Assembly (NCBI RefSeq): GCF_011683955.1
Contig: NZ_JAAQPI010000013.1
Coordinates: 124,001-188,000, forward strand
DNA from: Pseudomaricurvus alkylphenolicus
GTDB taxonomy: Bacteria; Pseudomonadota; Gammaproteobacteria; Pseudomonadales; Cellvibrionaceae
DNA: 64,000 nucleotides
Reading direction: 5' to 3'
Part shown: positions 29,942 through 39,066 of the stretch, piece by piece
Numbering within the stretch: position 1 is the stretch's first letter
How the letters are laid out: each line of letters opens with the position of its first letter
Notes under the pieces: model-generated
What the model was told of the DNA's origin: nothing
What the model saw: the letters and a program-made list of their open reading frames with translations, nothing else
Database searches by the model: none
Translations under genes and position numbers: made by a program

Positions 29942-29990
29942 AGGTTCTCCCGTACATTGCTGCTAACTTGTACAGCTCTGTGCCGGCATT

Positions 29991-31061
29991 CTATTCGACT
30001 TGCCCGGTTTGAGCCTCTGGAGCCGCGCCGGCGGCCGGTATTGTGGTACCAGAGCTCTCCTCGGCTGCCGCAGGTTCGGGCACCGTTGGTGGTGTGGGCT
30101 TCAAAGCCCTGACAGAAGCAGCAATTCTCTGGGCGGTGCGAGCCGGTATTTCACCCACCACCGTTATGGTGTGGGGAACGGCATCAAACATCTGCTGCTG
30201 CATATAGGCGACGGTCGCTCCCCGCTGTGCTTTGCCCTGGGCAGCCACCGCTTTCTCCAATGGTCGCACAAACACGGAAAATGCAGACAAGCCATCTGTA
30301 TAAAGCATAACATCCCCTACCCGCTCAAAGGATGCACTGCCGGCCGGCAGGAAACCGCTTGGCACCCAGCTGACACTCCAGGGGCCGAGGCCTGCCATTG
30401 TGCCCTCAAGAGGCTGGCATGCCGGCCATTCCGCCCGCTTTACCAGCGTACTGGAATCCACGATTCCTACCCAGCTGTCGTCGGCCTCCAACTCAATATT
30501 GGCAAATTGCAGACGCTCCAACACCCGGCGACTGCTGCTGATGGTCATGACCGCCAAAGGCAACGCCGTTTCTTTGTCGATCGACAGGCTGTATCCGTAT
30601 CGATACTCGTCCCGCGGCACAATCTGGACGACGGAGGCCAGACGCCCGGCTATACGTTCGTCGTCACGAAAGTAGAAGTGATAATGCTGGGTCAGGCCAT
30701 GAAAACTGCTGTCCAGCCCCGGCAGCAATCCCCGCAATACCTGATCGGCTGGTGACAGGCAGGACACGTGGGTCCCATTGCGCTCAATTCGGCGCGAGGG
30801 GCCATTGAGGTATTCAAGATGTTCATATTCGGCGCCGTCTTCGACCCGGTGAGTAATACGCAGCGTCTGTAAAGCGCCGCCGAATTCGTAGGTAAACAAC
30901 CCCCGATAGTCTCGTTCACGCAACGCCGTGGACATTTGGCCCAGCAAACGAGCCACCTTTTCGGGTGCTTCGGTGGCTTGAACCGACAAGGGAAAAACAG
31001 CACTCCAAAGGAGTACAAATAGAACGGCACAAGGCCGACGAGCACAGGGCTTTAACTGCAC
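29991..31061 (-). CDS. mucB: Sigma-E factor regulatory protein MucB/RseB
   Basis: Periplasmic regulator that binds the anti-sigma factor MucA/RseA and shields it from proteolysis until lipid or LPS signals bind. 356 residues. The signal peptide (about 1-29) ends SVQATEA. The large lipoprotein-like domain (RDYRGLFTYEFGGALQTLRI) and smaller C-terminal domain (GAYSVSWVPSGF-type stretch) are complete. A Pro/Ala-rich tail of about 30 residues follows. Confidence 0.93.
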   Translation of the reverse strand: MQLKPCARRPCAVLFVLLWSAVFPLSVQATEAPEKVARLLGQMSTALRERDYRGLFTYEFGGALQTLRITHRVEDGAEYEHLEYLNGPSRRIERNGTHVSCLSPADQVLRGLLPGLDSSFHGLTQHYHFYFRDDERIAGRLASVVQIVPRDEYRYGYSLSIDKETALPLAVMTISSSRRVLERLQFANIELEADDSWVGIVDSSTLVKRAEWPACQPLEGTMAGLGPWSVSWVPSGFLPAGSASFERVGDVMLYTDGLSAFSVFVRPLEKAVAAQGKAQRGATVAYMQQQMFDAVPHTITVVGEIPARTAQRIAASVRALKPTPPTVPEPAAAEESSGTTIPAAGAAPEAQTGQVE

Positions 31062-31175
31062 GCCTCTTCCTTCCTGTAGGCATCCATGAAAAATCGCGTT
31101 ACAGACGAGGTGCCGAAGAGAAAGTCTGCCTCGATCCTGGCCGAAATTGACGATTTGTGAAAGTCGCCAACCCTA

Positions 31176-31886
31176 TCAGGGCTCGGTCGTCGGGGCAACG
31201 GGTACGCGCGCATAGGGCATCAATCCCCGCCCGCTGTTGAGCGCTGAGTTGCCGGCGTGTATCTCCATCACTTCGCGAAGATAAGCCTGTACCTCTGGTG
31301 AAGGCGGCTGACTGGATGAAGCGGATTTGGCTTTCGTGACTACCGGATAGTAGCGATTCTGGGGCTTAGCCTCACTGACTGGCATGCGCGAGTGACTGCT
31401 AACCGTGCGTGCAGGAACAATTGGAGCCTGGAACTGGGACGGTAAAGAAACCACAGGCGCCGGTGCGGTGCTGGGCTGTTGCGCCGATTGCTCTGGAATG
31501 GCTGCCAGTTGAGCCTCAGAGTCTGAGGAGTCCAAGCTGACGAATTGTGTGGTCACAACCATCACCGCTGCAACGGAGGCTGCTACAGCCATTTTGGCAG
31601 CAGATTGCATCCAGCCGGGCTTTGCGGGTGCGTGGTTTTCTTCAGAGTCGATGGCGCTGCGAATGGCCATGGACAGATCGATCTGGGGTTGAGCGGGAGT
31701 TTCCTGGCGCATCGCCGCGCTGGCTATGTGATAGCGGGACCAAGTGGAGCGAACCTCAGAGTCCGTCTCGCTGGCCTTTAGTACCCGGTGTACATCCATC
31801 TCAGTGGCTTGGCTGTCCATCAGAGCTGATAAAGATTCTTTGACAGCGTCTGTGGAGCTTTGCGGAGATTGTTTGGACATAGTCAC
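31176..31886 (-). CDS. mucA: Anti-sigma factor MucA/RseA
   Basis: Single-pass inner membrane protein that sequesters RpoE/AlgU. 236 residues. The cytoplasmic N-terminal domain (about 14-75) has ESLSALMDSQATEMDVHRVL and RSTWSRYHIASAAMR, the sigma-binding signature. The membrane helix is at about 98-115 (MAVAASVAAVMVVTTQFV). The periplasmic part is Pro/Ser-rich, then a short folded tail. The first ATG is used; a second Met two codons later is equally possible. Unlike Pseudomonas, 309 bp separate it from rpoE. Confidence 0.93.
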   Translation of the reverse strand: MTMSKQSPQSSTDAVKESLSALMDSQATEMDVHRVLKASETDSEVRSTWSRYHIASAAMRQETPAQPQIDLSMAIRSAIDSEENHAPAKPGWMQSAAKMAVAASVAAVMVVTTQFVSLDSSDSEAQLAAIPEQSAQQPSTAPAPVVSLPSQFQAPIVPARTVSSHSRMPVSEAKPQNRYYPVVTKAKSASSSQPPSPEVQAYLREVMEIHAGNSALNSGRGLMPYARVPVAPTTEP

Positions 31887-31978
31887 TAATTTCGCTCTTA
31901 TTAATATGTTCGTTACATTGACTTGGCCCGAAGACCACCTGCATCCCCCGTCCCCCGGGGGGTTCCGCGACTTTTATT

Positions 31979-32006
31979 GTTGCTGGTCAAGCACTTGCCC
32001 AACAAC
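31979..32006 (-). promoter_or_regulatory. Imperfect palindrome in the mucA leader
   Basis: On the minus strand GTTGTTGGGCAAG and CTTGACCAGCAAC form a 13-position stem with one wobble and one mismatch. It would fall at the very 5' end of a transcript started from the adjacent sigma-E-like promoter, so it may be an mRNA 5' hairpin or an operator. Confidence 0.4.
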
Positions 32007-32026
32007 CGCCGCCTTAACGATAACAC

Positions 32027-32053
32027 TCTGACTGGTGAAGTGTGAGAAAGTTC
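32027..32053 (-). promoter_or_regulatory. Sigma-E-type promoter in front of mucA
   Basis: Minus strand: GAACTT (32048-32053), 16-nt spacer, TCAGA (32027-32031). This fits the ECF sigma-E/AlgU consensus GAACTT-N16-TCtgA apart from one -10 base. It lies in the 309-bp space between the rpoE stop and mucA, and would give mucA a leader of about 130 nt. The rest of that space has no gene that I can recognise. Confidence 0.55.
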
Positions 32054-32195
32054 ACAAGTCATTCAAATTTTTTCTGTCATTTTTTGTACTTCCCTGTGAC
32101 AGCGCCATTATTCCGACCCTTAGGCAATTTCCTGACCGTCTTTATCAGTCATTTACGGCCAGGACATCTGCTTCCCGGAGAACCCGACCCGATCG

Positions 32196-32789
32196 TCATT
32201 CAGCCCGATCCAACAGCGGCGCGATGCGCTTGTCAATCGCGTCCCGAGCCCGGAATATCCGCGAGCGGACAGTACCCACAGGACAGGCCATCACCTCGGC
32301 AATATCCTCGTAGCTCAGCCCCTCCATTTCCCGCAGTGTCACCGCCGTGCGCAGATCCTCGGGCAGCTCCCGAATGGCATTGTGCACCTCTTCCTGCAAC
32401 TCATCCCGAAACAGGTTGTTCTCGGGCGTATCCACATCCTTGAGCAGATCACTGCCGGAATAAAACTCGGCGTCGTCGACATCCACATCGCTGGCCGGCG
32501 GACGACGCCCCCTGGACACCAGGTAATTCTTGGCGGTATTAATAGCAATACGGTACAGCCACGTATAGAACTGGCTGTCACCGCGAAAATTCTTCAGCGC
32601 CCGGTAGGCCTTGATAAAGGCTTCCTGGACGACATCGTGTACCTCATGGGTGTCGTGGACGTACCGTCCTACCACCGAAATCATTTTGTGTTGGTATTTA
32701 AGCACCAACAGATCAAAGGCCCTTTTATCGCCTTTTTGTACCCTTTCTACTAACTGCTGATCAGTCTCAGGCGCACGCTGCGCGGTCAT
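32196..32789 (-). CDS. rpoE: RNA polymerase sigma factor RpoE/AlgU
   Basis: ECF sigma factor for envelope stress. 197 residues. Region 2 (about 20-95) includes DVVQEAFIKAYRALKNFRGDSQFYTWLYRIA. Region 4 (about 130-185) ends LREMEGLSYEDIAEVMACPVGTVRSRIFRARDA in substance, the standard helix-turn-helix. GGGAGAGCAGG precedes the ATG. It is divergent from nadB, as in pseudomonads. An autoregulatory promoter is visible upstream. Confidence 0.97.
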   Translation of the reverse strand: MTAQRAPETDQQLVERVQKGDKRAFDLLVLKYQHKMISVVGRYVHDTHEVHDVVQEAFIKAYRALKNFRGDSQFYTWLYRIAINTAKNYLVSRGRRPPASDVDVDDAEFYSGSDLLKDVDTPENNLFRDELQEEVHNAIRELPEDLRTAVTLREMEGLSYEDIAEVMACPVGTVRSRIFRARDAIDKRIAPLLDRAE

Positions 32790-32880
32790 CCTGCTCTCCC
32801 AAGCTTCTTTTTAGATTGCCGATTGTCCCGCCCGGCCGTGAACACACGATGAACGGGATCGCCACCGACAAGAGCAACAC

Positions 32881-32907
32881 CTAGACTTCGGGCTATCACA
32901 GAAGTTC
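32881..32907 (-). promoter_or_regulatory. Autoregulatory sigma-E promoter of rpoE
   Basis: Minus strand: GAACTT (32902-32907), 16-nt spacer, TCTAG (32881-32885). It is nearly identical in form to the known AlgU-dependent algU promoter type. The predicted start lies about 85 nt upstream of rpoE. The remaining rpoE-nadB space (32790-33107) should also hold the nadB promoter, which I cannot place with confidence. Confidence 0.75.
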
Positions 32908-33107
32908 AATTCAGTGGCAGCATTCCAGGCGCCAAGCTCACCGATTACACAAATTGCTTGGAAACCGGACAAACGCTCCTGTATTTTGTCATTTTAGGTC
33001 CTATGGGAGCCTGAAATGGGCAATACCCCGTCGGACAAAGCATGTATATACTACCGGCCCCCGGTCAGCAAGGCTGCCGACGAGTTATTCGCAACACAGG
33101 CTAAAGT

Positions 33108-34727
33108 ATGAGCAGTTATCACCAGCACGACGTATTGATCATCGGCAGCGGTGCGGCCGGCCTGACGCTGGCTTTGAGCCTGGCAGGCAAAGCCAGGGTT
33201 GCTGTACTGAGCAAGGGCTCGGTAAACGAAGGCTCCACCTGGTTTGCCCAGGGGGGAATCGCCGCTGTACTCGATGACAACGACTCCACCGAAGCTCACG
33301 TGACCGACACCCTCAATGCCGGTGCGGGCCTGTGCCACGAAGACGCCGTTCGTTTTACGGTAGAAAGCGGCAAAGCTGCGATCGACTGGTTGATCAATCA
33401 GGGGGTCAGCTTTACCAAGTTGCAGGACAACAGCGATTACCATTTGACCAAAGAGGGCGGACACTCCCATCGACGCATCATCCACAGCGCCGATGCGACT
33501 GGAAAAGCCGTCCACAGCACGCTGATCGACAATATCCAGCATTCAGAGAATCTGGATGTATTTGAACACCATATTGCCGTGGATCTGATCACCCAGCCGG
33601 ATACGGGAACCGGAAAAGTGCGCTGTACCGGTGCCTATGTGTATAACCGGAACGAGGACCGGGTGGATGTGTTCCAGGCCCGGGCAGTGATTCTCGCCTG
33701 CGGCGGGGCCAGTAAGGTCTACCTCTATTCCAGCAACCCCGACAGTGCCAGCGGCGACGGCATTGCGATGGCCTGGCGGGCGGGATGTCGTATTGCCAAT
33801 ATGGAGTTCAACCAGTTTCACCCCACCTGTCTCTATCACCCCAAGGCGGGCTCCTCGCTGGTGACCGAAGCCCTTCGAGGCGAGGGCGCGCACCTGAAGC
33901 TGCCCAACGGCGAACGTTTTATGGAGCGATTTGACCCAAGGGCTGAACTCGCTCCACGAGACATTGTCGCACGCGCTATCGACCATGAAATGAAACGACT
34001 CGGTAGCGATTGCCTCTATCTCGACATCAGCCACAAACCGGCGGAATTTATCAGCGAACACTTCCCTACGGTAAAAGCCCGCTGCCTGGAATTTGGCATC
34101 GACATCACCAAACAGGCTATTCCGGTGGTGCCCGCGGCGCACTACACATGCGGCGGCATTGTCGTCAATCGCCATGGCCAGACCGATCTTGATCAGCTCT
34201 ATGCCATTGGAGAGACCTCATTCACCGGCCTGCACGGCGCCAATCGTATGGCCAGCAACTCTCTGCTGGAATGTATCGTCTACGCGCAGTCTGCAGCCGA
34301 ACACATCAGCGCCAATCTGAGTGATGTGCCCTCCCCTGATCGCAACAAGCCCTGGGACGAATCACGGGTAACCAACTCGGATGAAGACGTGGTAATTTCG
34401 CACAACTGGGACGAACTGCGCCGGTTTATGTGGGACTACGTTGGTATCGTGCGCACGCGCAAGCGACTGGAGCGGGCCACTCACCGCATCAAGCTGCTGC
34501 AGAAAGAGATTCAGGAGTATTACAGTAACTACAAAGTGGGTAATGACCTGATCGAACTGAGGAACCTGGCCATGGTGGCGGAGCTGATTATCCGTTCAGC
34601 CATGCAACGCAAAGAGAGTCGGGGCCTTCACTACTCGCTCGATAACCCAAGTACCTCGGACATTGCCCGGGATACCATCCTGGTGCCCACCAACTTCGCC
34701 GCTCAGGAAATCTTTGTGAAGCCTTGA
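33108..34727 (+). CDS. nadB: L-aspartate oxidase
   Basis: FAD enzyme oxidising aspartate to iminoaspartate, first step of de novo NAD synthesis. 539 residues. The N-terminal FAD motif is [34 protein letters not shown] and the [23 protein letters not shown] stretch (shown in part) are typical. The C-terminal helical domain has [13 protein letters not shown]. Conserved divergence from rpoE supports the call. It overlaps the convergent ygfX gene by 25 bp. Confidence 0.97.
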   Translation: MSSYHQHDVLIIGSGAAGLTLALSLAGKARVAVLSKGSVNEGSTWFAQGGIAAVLDDNDSTEAHVTDTLNAGAGLCHEDAVRFTVESGKAAIDWLINQGVSFTKLQDNSDYHLTKEGGHSHRRIIHSADATGKAVHSTLIDNIQHSENLDVFEHHIAVDLITQPDTGTGKVRCTGAYVYNRNEDRVDVFQARAVILACGGASKVYLYSSNPDSASGDGIAMAWRAGCRIANMEFNQFHPTCLYHPKAGSSLVTEALRGEGAHLKLPNGERFMERFDPRAELAPRDIVARAIDHEMKRLGSDCLYLDISHKPAEFISEHFPTVKARCLEFGIDITKQAIPVVPAAHYTCGGIVVNRHGQTDLDQLYAIGETSFTGLHGANRMASNSLLECIVYAQSAAEHISANLSDVPSPDRNKPWDESRVTNSDEDVVISHNWDELRRFMWDYVGIVRTRKRLERATHRIKLLQKEIQEYYSNYKVGNDLIELRNLAMVAELIIRSAMQRKESRGLHYSLDNPSTSDIARDTILVPTNFAAQEIFVKP

Positions 34728-35167
34728 TGTCGCGTTGTGAGCACTCGCAGGCGACGCAGGGATTCGGGATCCATGCTGTCGGGCCAAACTCGAATGCACT
34801 CGCACGATTCTGCGCCGCGAAAATAGAAAACCAGCAGAGGTAGAGGGCGACGCCAGCCCGTCACCGGCAACAGCGGACCCTGAGGCCCTTGCGGTGCCAG
34901 CGCCAGACTGCCGTTGACGTGGTCGAGCAAGAGCTCCTGAGACGACTCCCTGCACAAATTCACCGCTCCGACGATCACCAATGGCAAAGCCAGCAGGATT
35001 AGCGTCAAGGTGACTAGTGCCGGAAGATCAGCCCGATAAAGACCGACGAGTGCCAGCAGCGCCGCGACCAAATGGGCGCACAGCGCGTAGCGTGAAGGCC
35101 TTAGTTTGATCCATCGAACCGGGGAATCAGCCCTTTTCGACCTGCATGCCGGTGTTGTCGCGGACAA
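34703..35167 (-). CDS. YgfX-like membrane protein, partner of SdhE
   Basis: About 154 residues from a TTG at 35167 preceded by AGAGGA; the true start is uncertain because the frame is open further upstream inside sdhE, and no ATG fits. Two membrane helices ([12 protein letters not shown] and [16 protein letters not shown]) are followed by a soluble domain with [17 protein letters not shown]. Size, topology and overlap with sdhE fit the YgfX/CptA family, which in E. coli associates with SdhE and has been described as a toxin; that role is debated. Sequence in the family diverges fast, so confidence is moderate. Confidence 0.7.
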   Translation of the reverse strand: MSATTPACRSKRADSPVRWIKLRPSRYALCAHLVAALLALVGLYRADLPALVTLTLILLALPLVIVGAVNLCRESSQELLLDHVNGSLALAPQGPQGPLLPVTGWRRPLPLLVFYFRGAESCECIRVWPDSMDPESLRRLRVLTTRHQGFTKIS

Positions 35168-35381
35168 TATCCACAATCCTCTTGAGTTCAGGATCGTCCG
35201 GATCCTGGCGATGCAGGAACCAGGCGAACATGTCCTGATCCTCACAATCCATGAGCGCCCAGTAACGCTCTTTATCTTCCTGCGGCAAGCTGTCATAGAC
35301 ATTTTCCAGAAACGGCAGCAGCACCAGATCCAACTCCAGCATGCCGCGGCGACTGGCCCAAAACAGACGGTTTTTATCCAT
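35127..35381 (-). CDS. sdhE: FAD assembly factor SdhE
   Basis: Small protein that promotes covalent flavinylation of succinate dehydrogenase SdhA. 84 residues from ATG 35379-35381; the longer open frame up to 35546 has no family resemblance and runs into the divergent ygfZ leader. It contains the family hallmark RRGMLELDLVLLPFLE (RGxxE motif), then LMDCEDQDMFAWFL. It overlaps the ygfX frame, as usual. Confidence 0.93.
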   Translation of the reverse strand: MDKNRLFWASRRGMLELDLVLLPFLENVYDSLPQEDKERYWALMDCEDQDMFAWFLHRQDPDDPELKRIVDIVRDNTGMQVEKG

Positions 35382-35527
35382 GAACAGATTCCAATTCAAT
35401 AACTTCAAGACATCGAGGCGCGACAGTATACCGATACGGCGGATGGCTCGCCACGACTCGCTACCCTGCCGACGACCAATGAGCTGTGGTAAGCTTGCGC
35501 GTCTGCACGGATAGAGAAACCATCCCC

Positions 35528-36454
35528 ATGACTCAAGCCTTACCACAGCGGGTTCCGCTACGTGATTTTGACCTGCTGGAAGTCCGCGGACCGGACAGCC
35601 TGAAGTTTCTGCAGGGTCAGCTCACCTGCGACACCCGACGATTCAGTGCCGACGCGCTGACCCATGGTGCGCACTGCACCCCAAAGGGCCGCATGATTGC
35701 CAACTTTGATGCCCTCGCCCCCAGTGAAGAGCTGGTTTTGCTGAGGCTTCGCCGCGACGCCCTGCCACTGTTAAGCACCTCCCTGGGCAAATACATCGTG
35801 TTTTCAAAAGCTGAGTTGTCGGCACCTGGGGGTGAAGCGCCGGTGGGACTGTTGGGTGAACATCTGCTCGACTGGCTGCAACAGCACCTTGACCTGGACT
35901 TTTCTCAACAGACCGTCCAACAGCAAGGCGGCCTCCTTTACATCAAACGAGACCAGCAACGGGTCGAATGCTGGCCGGTCGATGAGGCCAATTTACCGGA
36001 TGTCGTGGCTGAGCTGCCTCAGGCTGATAACGAGACCGCCTGGCTGGCAGCAGAGATAGCGCTTGGCCGCGGATGGATCGGCGCCGCCACCAGCGACACG
36101 CTGTTGCCACAGCAGTTACATTTGCAGGTTGAAGCCATTGATGGCGTCAGTTTTACCAAAGGCTGTTACACCGGTCAGGAAATTATCGCCCGCACCCACT
36201 ACAAGGGCAAAGTCAAACGCGCCCTGCACCGCCTGCAGGCAGATTCCGAAATCTCGCTAGCAGAAGGCACCGATCTCCACAATGGAGCAGGATCTATCGT
36301 CGGCAGTATCGTCAACGCCGTCTCCTATGCAAATTGCACTCAATGCCTCGCGATTCTGAGCGAGGATGTGGCGCAAGCCGATGACGTGTTTGTCGACAAA
36401 AACGCCACGCAAAAGCTCACGCCTTTGCCCCTACCCTATGCTATAAATACGTAA
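35528..36454 (+). CDS. ygfZ: tRNA-modifying/Fe-S repair protein YgfZ
   Basis: Folate-binding protein of the GcvT-like fold needed for maintenance of some Fe-S enzymes such as MiaB. 308 residues from ATG 35528 (MTQALPQRVPLRDFDLLEV); an upstream ATG at 35486 adds 14 atypical residues. The diagnostic motif KGCYTGQEIIART, with the conserved Cys, lies near residue 215. FLQGQLTCDTRR is near the N-terminus. It is divergent from sdhE, a common arrangement. Confidence 0.93.
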   Translation: MTQALPQRVPLRDFDLLEVRGPDSLKFLQGQLTCDTRRFSADALTHGAHCTPKGRMIANFDALAPSEELVLLRLRRDALPLLSTSLGKYIVFSKAELSAPGGEAPVGLLGEHLLDWLQQHLDLDFSQQTVQQQGGLLYIKRDQQRVECWPVDEANLPDVVAELPQADNETAWLAAEIALGRGWIGAATSDTLLPQQLHLQVEAIDGVSFTKGCYTGQEIIARTHYKGKVKRALHRLQADSEISLAEGTDLHNGAGSIVGSIVNAVSYANCTQCLAILSEDVAQADDVFVDKNATQKLTPLPLPYAINT

Positions 36455-36475
36455 CAGAATATCTAGGAAGTTGTT

Positions 36476-37306
36476 ATGAACCAGGTCGTTGACACCGTTC
36501 GCCAGGAAATTATTCACGCCATCAAGAACGACCAGTTGGTGTTGCCAACCCTGCCCGAGGTCGCTCTCAGAGTTCGGGAAATTGCGGAGGATCCAGAGGC
36601 CAGCATTGACCAACTGGCGACCTGCATCGGTAATGATGCCGCCCTGACCGCACGTATTATCAAGGTTTCCAACAGTCCTCTGCTACGGGGTTCGCAGGAA
36701 ATCGAAGACTTGAAAATGGCACTCATGCGCCTGGGTATGGAATATACGTGCAATATCGCCACCGGACTGGCGATGGAGCAAATGTTCCAGGCCACCTCGG
36801 ATATGGTGGACAAACGCTTGCGCGATGTTTGGTCCCGCTCCAGTGAGATTGCCGGCATTTGTCACGTATTGTGCAAACATCGTACAAACCTGCGCCCTGA
36901 TCAGGCGACCCTTGCGGGACTGATTCACAAGATTGGCGTTTTACCCATTCTCACCTACGCCGAAGAAAGTCCGGCTTTGCTTAAAGACGCCATTACCCTG
37001 GATCGTGTGATCGACACACTGCAGTCCGCTATTGGTGATCTGATTCTGAAAACCTGGGATTTCCCTGAAGAATTGCGCCGGGTACCCAGCCTGCATATGA
37101 AGTTTACCCGCGAAGCCGATGAGCCCGACTACGCCGATATCGTGACCGTGGCCATGTTGCAGAGTTACATGGGCAGCGACCACATGCTGGCCAAGATCGA
37201 TTACTCAAAGGTGACGGCATTTGCCCGTCTTGGCCTGGATGCCAGCGGTGAGGAAGAGGAAGACCTGAGCGAAGAAATGGAAGCCGCGATGCAGCTTCTC
37301 TCCTGA
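36476..37306 (+). CDS. HDOD domain signalling protein
   Basis: 276 residues with a single HDOD domain (about 15-235): LPTLPEVALRVREIAEDPEAS, DAALTARIIKVSNSPL and LIHKIGVLPIL are characteristic. HDOD domains are HD-related regulatory modules that usually lack hydrolase residues. No receiver, GGDEF or EAL domain is attached. The C-terminus is highly acidic (EEEEDLSEEMEA). It follows ygfZ by 21 bp, so the two are probably cotranscribed. Confidence 0.88.
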   Translation: MNQVVDTVRQEIIHAIKNDQLVLPTLPEVALRVREIAEDPEASIDQLATCIGNDAALTARIIKVSNSPLLRGSQEIEDLKMALMRLGMEYTCNIATGLAMEQMFQATSDMVDKRLRDVWSRSSEIAGICHVLCKHRTNLRPDQATLAGLIHKIGVLPILTYAEESPALLKDAITLDRVIDTLQSAIGDLILKTWDFPEELRRVPSLHMKFTREADEPDYADIVTVAMLQSYMGSDHMLAKIDYSKVTAFARLGLDASGEEEEDLSEEMEAAMQLLS

Positions 37307-37328
37307 TCCCCAGCGCTCCTGCGGCTCT

Positions 37329-38042
37329 TTAAACGAGAGCCACCTCGGGCACGGACCAGTCAATGGGTGCTTGCCCGCGCTGCTGCAGCCACTCGTTGGC
37401 CTTGGAAAAGTGCCCATTACCCAAAAATCCGCGATGAGCGGACAAGGGAGATGGGTGCGGCGATTTCAGCACGCAGTGCCGCCCTGTGTCGATCATCTTA
37501 CCCTTCTTTTGTGCATAGCTGCCCCACAGCAAAAACACCAGGCCTTCCCGCTCACGGCTCAAGACATCAACAATTCGATCGGTAAATGTCTCCCAGCCCT
37601 GCCCCTGGTGAGCGCCGGCGTTGCCCTGCTCAACCGTCAAGGTGGCGTTAAGCAATAAAACCCCTTGCTCTGCCCAACTCTGCAAACACCCATGGCTGGG
37701 AATGGGAATGCCAAGGTCACGCTCAATTTCCTTGTAGATGTTCGCCAGGCTCGGGGGTGTTCGCACACCGGGAAGCACGGAGAAGCACAATCCATGAGCC
37801 TGTCCCGGCCCGTGGTAGGGATCCTGTCCCAGAATGACCACTTTGACATCTTCAAACGGTGTCGAATCGAGAGCATTAAAGATTTGACCACCGGGCGGGT
37901 ATATTACCGCGCCTTCGCTTTTGCGCTGCTGCAGAAACTGCTTCAGCGAGTGCATGTAGGGCTGCTGGAATTCCGGCTCCAACCGGTTCAACCACGAAGG
38001 ATGCAGGCGGATAATGGGTGCATTCATGGGAATCACATTCAC
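37329..38042 (-). CDS. ung: Uracil-DNA glycosylase
   Basis: Removes uracil from DNA, starting base excision repair. 237 residues (232 from the alternative Met at 38027). The active site [18 protein letters not shown] includes the catalytic Asp. The second motif [13 protein letters not shown] contains the catalytic His and the Leu intercalation loop. Convergent with the HDOD gene, 22 bp apart. Confidence 0.97.
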   Translation of the reverse strand: MNVIPMNAPIIRLHPSWLNRLEPEFQQPYMHSLKQFLQQRKSEGAVIYPPGGQIFNALDSTPFEDVKVVILGQDPYHGPGQAHGLCFSVLPGVRTPPSLANIYKEIERDLGIPIPSHGCLQSWAEQGVLLLNATLTVEQGNAGAHQGQGWETFTDRIVDVLSREREGLVFLLWGSYAQKKGKMIDTGRHCVLKSPHPSPLSAHRGFLGNGHFSKANEWLQQRGQAPIDWSVPEVALV

Positions 38043-38182
38043 TCAAAAATTTTGCGACAGTCTACTTAGTGTCGTCGATGCTGTCCAAGCACCCTTGTTT
38101 TGCGTTGCCGCGATCAACCCCATGACTCCCGGGCCAAGCTCAGGTAGAATGCGCGGCTTTGGATAGCCTTCAGCCAGCGCCT

Positions 38183-39016
38183 ATGCACCTGTTTGTCGAT
38201 AATTTAATCAACATTGACTTCAGCTTTCTTCATCCCGAAAGGGGATTGCTGGGGGAAACCTGGCTGGCCAGTACCGAACTCATCGGCGATCTGGACGACC
38301 AGGGCATGGTGTGCGACTTCGGTATCGTTAAAAAAACACTGCGTGAGTGGTTGGATGACGAGATTGACCACCGCCTGCTGGTACCGACTCAATCGCCCCT
38401 TCTGGAGCTGCATCGCAATGGCGATCGCATCAGCCTGGCATGGACGTTTGGCGACCACAAACTACAGTGCAGCGGCCCGGCCGACGCGTTTGCATTGGTA
38501 GAGGCTGAGGAAATCACCCCTGCCCAGGTGGCGGATTGGTGCAAGCAGCAATTGCAGACACTGCTGCCAGCCACACTGGATTCGCTGCAGCTGGGCTTCG
38601 ATACGGAATTTATAGCCGGCGACTACTACCACTACAGCCATGGACTGAAGAAGCACGATGGCAATTGCCAACGTATCGCCCACGGCCACAGGTCCCAGAT
38701 CCATATCTGGCGTAACGATATCCCGGCACCCGAGCTGGAAGCCCAATGGGCACAGCAATTTTGCGACATCTACATCGGCACCCGTGAAGACGTCGTTCAA
38801 CACGACGATAATCAACTGCGCTTTGCCTATACTACTTCCCAGGGCGCCTTTGAACTGTGCCTGCCCGAACACTGCTGCTATCTGATCGACAGCGACTCCA
38901 CGGTGGAGCTTATTGCCACCCATATCGCCGACCAGCTGAAACAGCAATTCCCCGCCGACCGGCTGAAGGTCAAGGCATTTGAAGGCATGGGTAAGGGCGC
39001 ATTGGTGTTGCGCTAA
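38183..39016 (+). CDS. Duplicated 6-pyruvoyltetrahydropterin synthase/QueD-family protein
   Basis: 277 residues from ATG 38183 (MHLFVDNLINIDFSFLHP); a TTG at 38159 is the only longer alternative. It looks like two PTPS-fold halves. The first (about 1-120) has the central segment MVCDFGIVKKTLREWL...IDHRLL but no HGH zinc motif. The second (about 130-277) has YSHGLKK and NCQRIAHGH, with the zinc His residues and the Cys, and ends with a T-fold strand KVKAFEGMGKGALV. Single-domain QueD proteins are about 120-140 residues. Whether it makes 6-carboxytetrahydropterin is unknown; no queC/queE is nearby. Confidence 0.75.
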   Translation: MHLFVDNLINIDFSFLHPERGLLGETWLASTELIGDLDDQGMVCDFGIVKKTLREWLDDEIDHRLLVPTQSPLLELHRNGDRISLAWTFGDHKLQCSGPADAFALVEAEEITPAQVADWCKQQLQTLLPATLDSLQLGFDTEFIAGDYYHYSHGLKKHDGNCQRIAHGHRSQIHIWRNDIPAPELEAQWAQQFCDIYIGTREDVVQHDDNQLRFAYTTSQGAFELCLPEHCCYLIDSDSTVELIATHIADQLKQQFPADRLKVKAFEGMGKGALVLR

Positions 39017-39066
39017 ACCCGACTCAATCGCCGCCCCTCTTTTTGTGACAACCAGAGGTTTATCCT

